DNA of 64,000 nucleotides from Pannonibacter sp. XCT-53 (GTDB taxonomy: Bacteria > Pseudomonadota > Alphaproteobacteria > Rhizobiales > Stappiaceae). The position numbers and the translations under genes are program-made. Of the stretch, positions 20,778 to 32,685 are shown piece by piece. Numbering within the stretch: position 1 is the stretch's first letter; each line of letters opens with the position of its first letter. A model generated the notes under the pieces. It did not search any database and was not told where the DNA came from. It saw nothing but the letters and a program-made list of their open reading frames with translations. The DNA is taken from NCBI RefSeq assembly GCF_009915765.1, contig NZ_JAABLQ010000002.1, forward strand, positions 186,001 to 250,000. The letters are read 5' to 3'.

Positions 20778-22100
20778 TCAGCGCTTGTCAACGACCACGG
20801 CCCGGAAGTCGTTGACATTCGTGAAGGTCGGGCCGGGCGTCAGCAGATCGCCCAGCCTCTCGAAGAAACCCGTACTGTCGTTTCTGGCGAGAAATGCGGC
20901 AGCATCAAGGCCCATGGTCCTGGCCCGTGCCAAGGTGGTCGGGTCGATCAGGGCGCCGGCCGGATCGGTGGCGGCGCCGCCGCCGCCGTCGGTCCCGTCG
21001 GTGTCCCCCGCGACCGCTGCAATGTCGGCGGCCCCCTCAAGGGCGAGGGCGAGGGCCAGGGCATACTCCTGGTTCGGCCCGCCGCGCCCGTCGCCCCGGA
21101 GGGTGACGGTCAGCTCGCCGCCAGACAGGAGGACGGCCCGCTTGCCATGCGCCGCCAGATGGCGGGCCAGCGAGGCGTGCTCGACGGCCCGCTCCCGCGC
21201 TTCTCCTTCAAGGCTGTCACCCAGCAGATGGACATCATAGCCCTCCGCCCGGGCCACGTCGGCGGCCGCAGCCAGCGACAGGGCCGGGCGGGCGATCAGC
21301 TCGTAGCGGGTGGCGGCAAACCGGGGATGATCAGGCGCGGGAGATTCGTTGGCCGGATCGACCAGCGCCGCGCGGATGGCGGGCGGCACCTCGATGGCGT
21401 GGCGGGCGCAGATGTCACGGGCCTCCGCCAGACTGGACGGGTCGCCGACGGTCGGGCCGGAGGCAATCACCGCGGCATCATCCTGGGGCACATCGGAAAT
21501 CGCCAGCGTCGTCAGCGCCACCCCTTCGGGGACGGCCAGGGCCAGACGGCCGCCCTTGATGCGGGAGAGATGCTTGCGGACGCAGTTGATCTCGCGGATG
21601 GTGGCGCCCGAGCGCAGCAGGCGACGCGTCAGGTCCTGCTTGTCGGCCAACGACACGCCCGCGGCCGGCGCGATCCAGTTGGCAGACCCGCCGCCGGACA
21701 GCAGCACCACCACATGGTCGCCCGGGCGGGCGGCGGCGGCCAGCTCCAGACAGCGCATCGTCGCGGCAACTCCGGCGGCATCGGGAACCGGATGCCCGGC
21801 CTCGACCAGCTCCAGCTGGCGGGTCGCGCGCCCGTAGCCGTGGCGGGTGACGCCAAGTCCTGTCAGGCGACCGGGCTCGAGGCCGCAGGCATCAAGGTAA
21901 TGGCTCTCGGCAACCTGCAGCATGGCACCGGCCGCCTTGCCTGCGGCCAGCAGGATGATGCGGCCAGCGGCGGAGGGAGCGGGCAGGGACGGCGGGAGCG
22001 CGGCCTCGGCCTGGGCCGCCGAAACGGCCGCGTCGAAAAGCGAGTGCAGCAGGGGGGCAAAACGGATATCTATGCTCATGCCCTGCCTGTTGGTTGCCAT
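20778..22100 (-). CDS. Glycerate 2-kinase (MOFRL family)
   Basis: A 440-aa glycerate kinase of the GckA/TtuD type, which phosphorylates D-glycerate to 2-phosphoglycerate and feeds the pyk step. The DUF4147 N-terminal part is clear (LLAAGKAAGAMLQVA, VVVLLSGGGSANW, VRKHLSRIKGGRLA), and the MOFRL domain ends it (LLSGGELTVTLRG, GGPNQEYALA, DTDGTDG). A Met eight codons in (22079) is an alternative start. It runs in the same direction as DUF1036-pyk and could share upstream regulation. Confidence 0.92.
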   Translation of the reverse strand: MATNRQGMSIDIRFAPLLHSLFDAAVSAAQAEAALPPSLPAPSAAGRIILLAAGKAAGAMLQVAESHYLDACGLEPGRLTGLGVTRHGYGRATRQLELVEAGHPVPDAAGVAATMRCLELAAAARPGDHVVVLLSGGGSANWIAPAAGVSLADKQDLTRRLLRSGATIREINCVRKHLSRIKGGRLALAVPEGVALTTLAISDVPQDDAAVIASGPTVGDPSSLAEARDICARHAIEVPPAIRAALVDPANESPAPDHPRFAATRYELIARPALSLAAAADVARAEGYDVHLLGDSLEGEARERAVEHASLARHLAAHGKRAVLLSGGELTVTLRGDGRGGPNQEYALALALALEGAADIAAVAGDTDGTDGGGGAATDPAGALIDPTTLARARTMGLDAAAFLARNDSTGFFERLGDLLTPGPTFTNVNDFRAVVVDKR

Positions 22101-22182
22101 GCCGCTGTGTTCTATTCCTTACGCAACGTGGCCTTTCCCGTCACCTGAATAACGACCCAACCTGCGCGAAGTCCCCCGAACA

Positions 22183-22977
22183 ATGCCCAGTTTTCCTCCC
22201 GCGTCCGAGCCCTTCGAGACGATAGCCGGCTCCATGACCGGCGGCCTGCTGCTGCTGTGTGACCACGCCCGAAACACGGTGCCCGAGCCTTTCGGGGACC
22301 TTGGCCTTCCGGCCGACCAGTTCGAGCGCCACATCGCCTATGACATCGGCGGTTGCCCGCTGACGCTGGAGCTGGCCCGGCGGCTGCAGGCCCCGGCCCT
22401 GATGACGACCTTTTCGCGGCTCCTGATCGATCCGAACCGGGGCGAGGACGATCCGACCATCGTGATGCGCCTGTCGGACGGCGCCGTGGTGCCCGGCAAC
22501 GCCCGGATCGACGCCGACGGGCGCCAGGCCCGGATCGAGCGGTTTCACCGGCCCTATCACGCGCAGATCACGCGCACGCTGGACGCGATGCTTGCTGTTG
22601 CCCCGCCGCCGGTGATCGTGTCGATCCACAGCTACACGCCGGTCTGGCGCGGCACGCCGCGGCCGTGGCACGCGGGCATCCTGTGGGACCGCGATCCGCG
22701 CGCCGTGCTGCCGGTGCTGGAGGGGCTGCGGGCCGACCCGGCGCTGGTGGTCGGCGACAACGAGCCCTATGACGGGGCGCTGAAGAATGACACCATGTAC
22801 CGGCACGGAACCTTGCGGGGCCTCGCGCATGTGCTGATCGAGGTGCGCCAGGACCTGATCGCGGATGAGGCGGGCGTGGGGGCCTGGGCAGACCGGCTGG
22901 AGCCCATCCTGGCCCGGTTGCCGCTGATGCCTGACCTGCGCGAGGTCCGCCATTTCGGCTCGCGTGCCTGCTCTTGA
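22183..22977 (+). CDS. N-formylglutamate amidohydrolase family protein 2
   Basis: A 264-aa second member of the N-formylglutamate amidohydrolase family. Motifs LLCDHARNTVPE, SRLLIDPNRGEDDP and VSIHSYTPVWRG mark the metal and substrate site. It differs from the 296-aa protein at 14469-15359 (DHA rather than PHS at the first motif), so the two are not recent duplicates. Probable N-acyl amino acid hydrolase; exact substrate unknown. The DUF1244 gene follows after 25 bp. Confidence 0.85.
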   Translation: MPSFPPASEPFETIAGSMTGGLLLLCDHARNTVPEPFGDLGLPADQFERHIAYDIGGCPLTLELARRLQAPALMTTFSRLLIDPNRGEDDPTIVMRLSDGAVVPGNARIDADGRQARIERFHRPYHAQITRTLDAMLAVAPPPVIVSIHSYTPVWRGTPRPWHAGILWDRDPRAVLPVLEGLRADPALVVGDNEPYDGALKNDTMYRHGTLRGLAHVLIEVRQDLIADEAGVGAWADRLEPILARLPLMPDLREVRHFGSRACS

Positions 22978-23002
22978 CCTCTTTGCCAGGGAGTGACCAT
23001 CC

Positions 23003-23305
23003 ATGTCGCTTGATGACCAGACCCGCACCGAACTCGAAGCTGCCGCATTCCGCCGCCTGGTGGCGCATCTGCGGGGCAGGACCGATGTGCAGAACATCGA
23101 CCTCATGAACCTCGCCGGGTTCTGCCGCAACTGCCTGTCGAACTGGATGCAGGCCGAGGCGGATGCCCGCGGCATTCCCCTCAGCCGGGACGAGGCGCGG
23201 CAGGAGGTTTACGGCATGCCCTACGAGGAGTGGAAGCAGCGCTACCAGAGCGAGGCGACCGCCGAGCAGAAGGCGGCCTTCGAGGCGCAGAACAACGGGC
23301 ATTGA
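23003..23305 (+). CDS. DUF1244 family protein
   Basis: A 100-aa cytosolic protein of the DUF1244 family (SMc04008-like, with known structures but no known role). The conserved part NIDLMNLAGFCRNCLSNW has a Cys pair. It follows the amidohydrolase gene closely and is probably cotranscribed. Start supported by AGGGAG before the ATG. Confidence 0.9.
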   Translation: MSLDDQTRTELEAAAFRRLVAHLRGRTDVQNIDLMNLAGFCRNCLSNWMQAEADARGIPLSRDEARQEVYGMPYEEWKQRYQSEATAEQKAAFEAQNNGH

Positions 23306-23420
23306 GCCGCGCCATCCCGCCCGATCCGGCTTGACCGGCGGGTGAGAAACTGGCACGGCAATGCACCCAGATTCCCCCGCCGGAGGCTCCGGCGCAGTTC
23401 ATTCCAACAGGAGATTTCGC

Positions 23421-23687
23421 ATGTCTTCAGATCCGGGCGGCGTGGCCGCGGACCAGCTGCGGGCCTTCGTCGAGCGCATCGAGCGGCTCGAGGAGGAAAA
23501 GAAGGTCATTTCCGACGACATCAAGGACGTCTATGCCGAAGCAAAGGGCAACGGCTTCGACGTCAAGATCCTGCGCAAGGTGATTTCCCTGCGCAAGAAG
23601 CAGCCGCACGAGCGCGAAGAGGAAGAGGCCATCCTGGATCTCTATCTGCAGGCACTCGGCATGCAGGGCTATATCGGCAACGAGTGA
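23421..23687 (+). CDS. gapR: GapR-like nucleoid-associated protein (DUF2312)
   Basis: An 88-aa DUF2312 protein homologous to GapR, which wraps overtwisted DNA ahead of replication forks and RNA polymerase and stimulates topoisomerases. Visible parts: [20 protein letters not shown] (coiled coil), [18 protein letters not shown], and the basic [11 protein letters not shown]. The ATG has AGGAG 10 nt before it; the frame opens earlier but without support. Its terminator carries inserted-element copy 2. Confidence 0.92.
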   Translation: MSSDPGGVAADQLRAFVERIERLEEEKKVISDDIKDVYAEAKGNGFDVKILRKVISLRKKQPHEREEEEAILDLYLQALGMQGYIGNE

Positions 23688-23713
23688 GCCGGAACGCCTT
23701 CACGGCAATCAGG

Positions 23714-23734
23714 AAGCGGCCCATGTGGCCGCTT
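23714..23734 (+). repeat. Proximal duplicate of the gapR terminator hairpin
   Basis: Stem AAGCGGCC / GGCCGCTT around CATGT. It is identical over 21 bp to the hairpin at 24004-24024 but is followed by GAGGTTG instead of a T-tract. It lies 26 nt after the gapR stop. Confidence 0.85.
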
Positions 23735-24003
23735 GAGGTTGATGACAAGCCTACTCACCGTCATTCCGGCCCAGCTGAGCGTCAGCGAAGCGCCGAGCCG
23801 GGATCCAGAGATCAGCCGCGCGAAGCGCGACAAACCAGTCGGTCGCTAGTCGTATCGAGTTGACTTGGTTTTGGGCTCGCTTGCGCTCGCACAGACATGC
23901 TGGATCCCGGGTCAGGCCCGGGACAGGCCCCGGATCTGCGGTTCGCGGAACGCTCACCTTGTCCGGAATGACGTCGGAGAGGTCGAGGTTTGTCAGCAGT
24001 CTG
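23735..24003 (+). mobile_element. Terminator-inserted element, copy 2 (269 bp)
   Basis: Same family as copies 1 and 3. In transcript direction it starts GAGGTTGATGACAAGCCT and ends with the complement of CAGACTGCTGACAAACCT, an imperfect inverted repeat (13 of 18). The core is framed by GTCATTCCGG and CCGGAATGAC. It carries about 20 extra bases (GTCAGGCCCGGGACAGGCCC) after GGATCCCGG, absent from the others. It has the same orientation relative to the host gene's terminator as the other two. No protein family is recognisable in its frames. Confidence 0.85.
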
Positions 24004-24029
24004 AAGCGGCCCATGTGGCCGCTTTTTTT
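24004..24029 (+). terminator. Distal gapR terminator (with U-tract)
   Basis: Hairpin AAGCGGCC-CATGT-GGCCGCTT followed by seven T residues. It is a direct duplicate of 23714-23734; this copy keeps the functional tail. Confidence 0.85.
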
Positions 24030-24063
24030 GTTCGGGCTCGCGTCTTGCTGGCTGGTACCAATC

Positions 24064-24093
24064 AAAAAAAGGGCGGCCACGGGCCGCCCTTTT
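24064..24093. terminator. Bidirectional terminator, DUF882 gene side
   Basis: Stem AAGGGCGGCC / GGCCGCCCTT with loop ACG. The minus strand has seven T residues after it, so it ends the DUF882 transcript; the plus side has four T residues. Confidence 0.8.
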
Positions 24094-24117
24094 GAACTTT
24101 TCCTGCCGAGTTCCCGA

Positions 24118-25944
<1,827 letters not shown>

Positions 25945-26251
25945 ATCACATCTCGCAGTCTGAAGGCCTTGCAGCCAATACTCACCCCCCGGTGACGAGA
26001 GTGAGACTAGCCGCCTCAGGTTAAAAACTTTTTACCGTGTTTCCATCTGAGCCCGAAGAGTGGCGGAATTGCAACGGCGTGTCCAGTATGTGATCGACGG
26101 GGGCTTGAAAGTGGTAAACATCTGAAGAATATGCAGTATTCGATTTTTCTGCAGTTTCCTCAGTGTTGTGGCCTTCGGCGGGAGACGGGTTGTGCCCCGA
26201 AAATATCGGCCATTGCTGCCCCTGCAAATCAGAATCCTGTGAATAAATCGC
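25945..26251. other. Intergenic region upstream of the DUF882 gene
   Basis: A 307-bp region between the DUF882 start and the response regulator stop, both on the minus strand. Apart from the CtrA-like box at 26021-26035 and an A+T-rich piece (26040-26160), I see no gene or terminator with a clear tail. Confidence 0.5.
26021..26035 (-). promoter_or_regulatory. CtrA-like box before the DUF882 gene
   Basis: TTAA-AAACTTT-TTAC on the plus strand, i.e. GTAA-N7-TTAACC on the minus strand, near the CtrA consensus TTAA-N7-TTAAC. It is about 75 bp upstream of the DUF882 start, suitable for control of a cell-envelope gene by the cell-cycle regulator. Confidence 0.5.
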
Positions 26252-27766
<1,515 letters not shown>

Positions 27767-27991
27767 GACCTTACCGCCCGGATTGCTGGTGCCTGTCTCA
27801 ATTCGGGCCATCTTGGTCGGCATCGGGTAAACAAATCGTCCATACTCGGACAAGGTGACGGAGATATCCGCAATTGCCGAGAAGGGGGCTTCCGCCCTAA
27901 ACAGGGAGCACTGCCCCGCGAGGGGCCCCTTGCCCGCACGACAGACGGACCGCGCCGGCGCTGCCGCAGCCGGTCCCGAACCGGAGGAGTC

Positions 27992-29815
27992 ATGACCCGC
28001 ATCGAAATCGCCCGCTCTCCCGCCAGCGCCGGTGCCGCCCTTGGCAATCTGCCGGAATGGGATCTGTCCGATCTCTATGCCGCCCCCGACGCACCGCAGG
28101 TGAAGGCGGACCTGGAGGCCGCCCTCGACCGCTCGCGGAGTTTCGAGACGGCCTACAAGGGCAATCTGGCGCGGCTCGCTGCGGAGGATCCGGAGGCCCT
28201 GCTGGCCGCCGTGCAGTCCTTCGAGGATCTCGAGGACCTGCTGGGCCGCCTCATCTCCTACGCGGGGCTCGTCTATGCCGGCAAGACGACCGACCCGGCA
28301 CGGCAGAAGTTCTACGGCGACATCCAGGAGAAGGTGACGACGGCCAGCTCGCATCTCCTGTTCTTCTCGCTGGAGCTGAACGGCATCGACGACACGGTGC
28401 TGGAAACCGCCCTGGCGGATCCGGGGCTGCGGCACTACCGCCCCTGGTTCGAGGACCTGCGCAAGGAAAAGCCGTATCAGCTGGAAGATCGCGTCGAGCA
28501 ACTGTTCCACGAGAAGTCCGTCACCGGACGCGGTGCCTGGAACCGCCTGTTCGACGAGACCATCGCGTCGCTGCGGTTTTCCGTCGACGGCGAGCCGCTG
28601 CCGATCGAGGCAACGCTGAACCTGCTGCAGGACAGCTCGCCCGTACGGCGCAAGGCGGCAGCCGATGCCCTCGCCGAGACATTCAAGGCGAACTTGCGCG
28701 TCTTCACGCTGATCACCAACACGCTGGCCAAGGACAAGGAAATCTCCGACCGCTGGCGCAAGTTCGAGGACATCGCCGACAGCCGTCACCTGGCCAACCG
28801 GGTCGAGCGCGAGGTGGTGGATGCGATGGTCGCTGCGGTGCGCGATGCCTATCCGCGCCTGTCCCACCGCTACTACGCGCTCAAGGCGCGCTGGCTCGGC
28901 ATGGACAAGCTCAATCACTGGGACCGCAACGCACCGCTGCCGGAAGCGGACAACCGCGTCATTTCCTGGGCCGAGGCCCGCGACACGGTGCTGTCGGCCT
29001 ATGCCGGCTTTTCGCCGGAGATGGCCGAGATCGCCGGCCGGTTCTTCGATCGCGGCTGGATTGACGCCCCGGCCCGGGAAGGCAAGGCGCCGGGTGCCTT
29101 TGCCCATCCGACCGTGCCGAGCGCGCACCCATATGTCCTTGTCAACTATCTGGGCAAGACCCGGGACGTGATGACGCTGGCGCATGAGCTGGGCCACGGG
29201 GTGCATCAGGTGCTGGCCGGGCCGAACGGCCCGCTGATGGCGCCGACGCCGCTGACCCTGGCGGAGACCGCCAGCGTCTTCGGCGAAATGCTGACCTTCC
29301 GCTCCCTGCTCGACAAGGCGGACACGCCGCGGGCCCGCAAGATCCTGCTCGCCGGCAAGGCCGAGGACATGATCAACACGGTCGTGCGCCAGATCGCCTT
29401 CTACACCTTCGAGCGCAAGGTGCATTCGGAGCGGCGTACCGGTGAACTGACGGCGGAGCGGCTGGGCGAGATCTGGCTGGAGGTCCAGCGCGAGAGCCTC
29501 GGGCCGGCGATCCGCCTCGGAGACGGATACGAGACCTTCTGGACCTATATCCCGCACTTCATCCATTCGCCCTTCTATGTCTATGCCTACGCCTTCGGCG
29601 ACTGCCTGGTGAACTCGCTCTATGCGGTCTACGAAGACGCCGATGCGGGCTTCCAGCAGAAGTACTTCGACCTGCTCAAGGCCGGCGGCACCAAGCACCA
29701 CAGCGAGCTTCTCGCCCCCTTCGGTCTCGATGCGACCGACCCGGGCTTCTGGAAGCGCGGCCTGTCGGTGATCGAGCGGATCATCGACGAGCTGGAGGCC
29801 ATGGACGGCCGATGA
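27992..29815 (+). CDS. pepF: Oligoendopeptidase F (M3 family)
   Basis: A 607-aa zinc metallopeptidase that cuts short peptides in the cytosol. The zinc motif LAHELGHGVHQ is intact with the downstream Glu in LAETASVFGEM. PepF N-terminal domain (LPEWDLSDLYAAPDAP). Start preceded by GGAGGAG. Its end overlaps the next gene by 4 bp (ATGA), so they are coupled. Confidence 0.94.
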   Translation: MTRIEIARSPASAGAALGNLPEWDLSDLYAAPDAPQVKADLEAALDRSRSFETAYKGNLARLAAEDPEALLAAVQSFEDLEDLLGRLISYAGLVYAGKTTDPARQKFYGDIQEKVTTASSHLLFFSLELNGIDDTVLETALADPGLRHYRPWFEDLRKEKPYQLEDRVEQLFHEKSVTGRGAWNRLFDETIASLRFSVDGEPLPIEATLNLLQDSSPVRRKAAADALAETFKANLRVFTLITNTLAKDKEISDRWRKFEDIADSRHLANRVEREVVDAMVAAVRDAYPRLSHRYYALKARWLGMDKLNHWDRNAPLPEADNRVISWAEARDTVLSAYAGFSPEMAEIAGRFFDRGWIDAPAREGKAPGAFAHPTVPSAHPYVLVNYLGKTRDVMTLAHELGHGVHQVLAGPNGPLMAPTPLTLAETASVFGEMLTFRSLLDKADTPRARKILLAGKAEDMINTVVRQIAFYTFERKVHSERRTGELTAERLGEIWLEVQRESLGPAIRLGDGYETFWTYIPHFIHSPFYVYAYAFGDCLVNSLYAVYEDADAGFQQKYFDLLKAGGTKHHSELLAPFGLDATDPGFWKRGLSVIERIIDELEAMDGR

Positions 29816-30732
29816 AGGCAGCGGAGACGGGACCGGCGGCCCCGTTCCGCCACACGCCTTATGATGGCTCGAAGAAGCCCTTCACCATCGGCCTCGAGCC
29901 GGTGGCGACGGAGCACTGGTTTGATCCGGACGGAAATCTTGCCCGGCACCTGGCGCGCAAGGCCGAGCTGATCGCCAGCCGGCGCGACGTGGTGTTCCGC
30001 GCCGAGCCCGGCACGGAGGCGGCGCAGGAAGAGACCTTGCGGCTCCTTGCGTCGCATCTGCCTGCCACCCACCCCGATCTCTACGGGTTGACCGGGCCTG
30101 GACTGAGTGTGACGGGAAGCACTGTGACCGTCGCCCTTGAGGCCGACGAGCCCGCGCTGCTCAGGGCCAGCCGGCTGGTCCAGGATGATCTGGTGCTGAT
30201 GCGCAAGGGCGCCGACGGGTACAGGATCGCCGCCGCCTCGCTGTGCTTTCCCTCGTCGTGGTCCCTTGCGGAAAAGGTCAGCCGGCCGATGAGCGTCATC
30301 CACGAGAATGTTCCCGGCTATGCCGGGCGCATGGGCCAGACGGTTGACCGCATCTTCGACAACCTGCGCGACGGCCAGATCATCGGTCGCTACAACTGGT
30401 CGATCTATGACGACGACGACCTGCACCATCCGGAGGCCAAGCAGCTGACGCCGCAGGTCGGCACGGTGGACGGCTCGCTGCTGGCCGCGCTGTTCGTGCG
30501 GGTGGAGCGCCAGACCCTGCGCCGGCTGCCCGCCTCCGGCGACATCCTGTTCACGATCAAGATCCATCAGGATCCGCTCATGCTGCTCGCGACCCATCCG
30601 GAGGGGCGCCAGCTTGCCGCCGGACTGGCCGCGCAGCTGCGTGCCATGGAGCCCGCGCAACTGGCCTACAAGGGACTGACCGGACACAGGGACCGGCTGG
30701 CGAGCGATCTGGAGAGCCTCGCCGCCTCGTAA
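29812..30732 (+). CDS. DUF3445 heme-dependent N-demethylase-like protein
   Basis: A 306-aa DUF3445 protein, the family named for heme-dependent oxidative N-demethylase subunits. Recognisable parts: PFTIGLEPVATEHWFDPD, LVQDDLVLMRKG, AASLCFPSSWSLAEKVSRPM, IHENVPGY and NWSIYDDDDLHHP. The oxidoreductase partners seen in the characterised enzyme are not adjacent, so the reaction is uncertain. It is coupled to pepF by an ATGA overlap and followed by the ABC1 kinase gene 53 bp later. Confidence 0.82.
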   Translation: MKAAETGPAAPFRHTPYDGSKKPFTIGLEPVATEHWFDPDGNLARHLARKAELIASRRDVVFRAEPGTEAAQEETLRLLASHLPATHPDLYGLTGPGLSVTGSTVTVALEADEPALLRASRLVQDDLVLMRKGADGYRIAAASLCFPSSWSLAEKVSRPMSVIHENVPGYAGRMGQTVDRIFDNLRDGQIIGRYNWSIYDDDDLHHPEAKQLTPQVGTVDGSLLAALFVRVERQTLRRLPASGDILFTIKIHQDPLMLLATHPEGRQLAAGLAAQLRAMEPAQLAYKGLTGHRDRLASDLESLAAS

Positions 30733-30785
30733 GGACGTCAGACGGGCGTTGCCCCTTGCACAGGCCGCCAGCCAGGGAAGCGAAG

Positions 30786-32201
30786 ATGGCGAATGACAGG
30801 AATCAGTCCGGTGACAGGCCGGGGGCGTCGGCACGGGACCGGGAGGCCAACCGCCTGTCGGCGCGGGTCGGGCGCTATGCCCGTGTCGGCACCAATGTCG
30901 GCGGGATCGCTGCGAAGCTGGCCGGAGCCCGCCTGTTCGGCATGGAGCTGGACAACGAGAAGGGGGCCGCGGAGCTGGCTGCCGCGCTCGGCGGCCTGAA
31001 GGGGCCGCTGATGAAGGTGGCGCAGCTCCTGTCGACCATCCCGGACGTGCTGCCGCCCGAGTATGCGGCCGAACTGGCCAAGCTGCAGTCGAACGCTCCG
31101 CCGATGGGCTGGGCCTTCGTCAAGCGCCGGATGCGCGCCGAGCTGGGCGATGACTGGCAGGGGCGCTTTGCGGCCTTTGACAAGGAACCCTCGGCTGCCG
31201 CATCGCTCGGCCAGGTCCACCGCGCGACCGGCCCGGACGGCCGCACGCTCGCCTGCAAGCTGCAGTATCCCGACATGGCCTCGGCGGTGGAGGCGGACCT
31301 GAAGCAGCTGGCCCTCCTGTTCTCCGTCCATCGCCGGATGCAGTCGGCCATCGACACCCGCGAGATCGCGAAGGAGATCTCGGAACGGGTGCGCGAGGAA
31401 CTCGACTACACGCGCGAGGCGCGGCAGATGGCCGTCTACCGGCACGTGCTCGCCGACGAGCCGCGCATCCGCGTGCCCGATGTGGTCGACGAGCTCTCGA
31501 CCCAGCGCCTCCTGACCATGGGCTGGCTGGAGGGCGGGCCGATGCTCGCCTGGAAGGACGCGAGCCTCGATCTGCGCAACCGGCTGGCCGGGACCATGTT
31601 CCACGCCTGGTGGCATCCCTTCAGCCATTACGGCGTCATCCACGGTGATCCGCATCTCGGAAACTACACGGTGTTTGCGGAAGGCAACGAGCCGGGTGGC
31701 ATCAATCTGCTCGACTACGGCTGCATCCGCATCTTCCCGGCCCGTTTCGTCGGAGGTGTCGTCGACCTGTACAAGGGACTGCTGCACGACGACGAGGCAC
31801 GAATCGTCCACGCCTACGAAAGCTGGGGCTTCAAAAGTCTGACCCGCGAGCTCATCAATGTCCTCAACATCTGGGCCAGATTCATCTATGGTCCGTTGCT
31901 GACGGACCGGGTGCGCGCCATCGCTGATGGCGTCAGCCCGGCTGAGTACGGGCGCCAGGAGGCGTTCCGCGTGCAGAAGGCCCTGAAGGAGCTGGGTCCG
32001 GTCACGGTTCCGCGGGAATTCGTGTTCATGGACCGTGCGGCCATCGGGCTCGGCGGTGTCTTTCTGCATCTGCGCGCGGAGCTGAACTTCTATCGTCTGT
32101 TCAACGAACAGATCGACGGCTTCGAGGTGAAAAAAATCTCAGAGAGCCAGCGAACTGTTTTGGCCAAAACTGGGCTAGCAAGCCCGGCGGAGGCAGCGTA
32201 A
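30786..32201 (+). CDS. ABC1/UbiB-family atypical kinase
   Basis: A 471-aa protein kinase-like ATPase of the ABC1/AarF/UbiB family, whose members support ubiquinone or lipid metabolism. Landmarks: LKGPLMKVAQLLSTIPDVLPPEY, where the KxGQ motif reads KVAQ; the Ala-rich loop SAAASLGQVHRA; the kinase Lys in LACKLQYP; ERVREELDYTREARQM; and the catalytic GVIHGDPHLGNY with metal site LLDYGCIR. The KxGQ change appears to be a subfamily feature. It is not next to other ubi genes, so the role is tentative. Confidence 0.85.
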   Translation: MANDRNQSGDRPGASARDREANRLSARVGRYARVGTNVGGIAAKLAGARLFGMELDNEKGAAELAAALGGLKGPLMKVAQLLSTIPDVLPPEYAAELAKLQSNAPPMGWAFVKRRMRAELGDDWQGRFAAFDKEPSAAASLGQVHRATGPDGRTLACKLQYPDMASAVEADLKQLALLFSVHRRMQSAIDTREIAKEISERVREELDYTREARQMAVYRHVLADEPRIRVPDVVDELSTQRLLTMGWLEGGPMLAWKDASLDLRNRLAGTMFHAWWHPFSHYGVIHGDPHLGNYTVFAEGNEPGGINLLDYGCIRIFPARFVGGVVDLYKGLLHDDEARIVHAYESWGFKSLTRELINVLNIWARFIYGPLLTDRVRAIADGVSPAEYGRQEAFRVQKALKELGPVTVPREFVFMDRAAIGLGGVFLHLRAELNFYRLFNEQIDGFEVKKISESQRTVLAKTGLASPAEAA

Positions 32202-32327
32202 TGACAGGTTCGGACCGGATGTCATCCATGCGGAGACTTTCGGGCCGGATCACCTTGTCGTGTCGGATTGTTTCGCATGACGAAACTGTCCACCACCACT
32301 AGTGACCAACAGTCGGGGTTATTATTG

Positions 32328-32609
32328 ATGTCGAACAACTCTTCTTCCGCAATGGACTATGCCGAGCATGAGCGCACGTACGAGGGGTTCATCAACTTCT
32401 CGAAGATCGGCACCATCGCCGTCCTGACCGTTGTCGTGATCCTGATCATGTTCGCCTTCGGCGGTACGTCTGCGGTTGTCTTCGGCTGGATCCTCATGAT
32501 CGCCAACCTGCTGTCCATCGCGGCCGGCATGGCCATGGGCGACAAGGGATGGATCCCTGCCACGGCCGTCTTCGTCCTGTCGGGTCTGTTGGCCTTTGTG
32601 ACCGTCTGA
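32328..32609 (+). CDS. aa3-type cytochrome c oxidase subunit IV
   Basis: A 93-aa small membrane protein of the bacterial aa3 oxidase subunit IV family. The N-terminal MDYAEHERTYEGFINFSKIG signature is followed by a membrane helix (about 28-47) and more hydrophobic sequence to the end. It is longer than the single-helix Paracoccus subunit. The chosen ATG gives MSNNSSSAMDY; earlier in-frame starts are unlikely. A terminator after it separates it from the pnt operon. Confidence 0.85.
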   Translation: MSNNSSSAMDYAEHERTYEGFINFSKIGTIAVLTVVVILIMFAFGGTSAVVFGWILMIANLLSIAAGMAMGDKGWIPATAVFVLSGLLAFVTV

Positions 32610-32614
32610 CCGAG

Positions 32615-32638
32615 CGCCGCCCCCCGGGGCGGCGTTTT
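32615..32638 (+). terminator. Terminator after subunit IV gene
   Basis: Stem CGCCGCCC / GGGCGGCG with a small loop, followed by TTTTCG, 5 nt after the stop. Confidence 0.8.
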
Positions 32639-32685
32639 CGTCGGTGGTATCCGTCGCTGCTTTGTTTTCCCTGGGAGGGCCTGGA

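Noticed and set aside
22141..23175. A 344-aa minus-strand frame over the second amidohydrolase gene
   Set aside because: Arg-rich antisense shadow; the plus-strand gene has conserved metal motifs.
27767..29701. Long N-terminal extension of the sigma-54 regulator
   Set aside because: The extra 645 codons are antisense to pepF and have no protein features; the receiver domain starts normally at MQSASGRILVVDDD.
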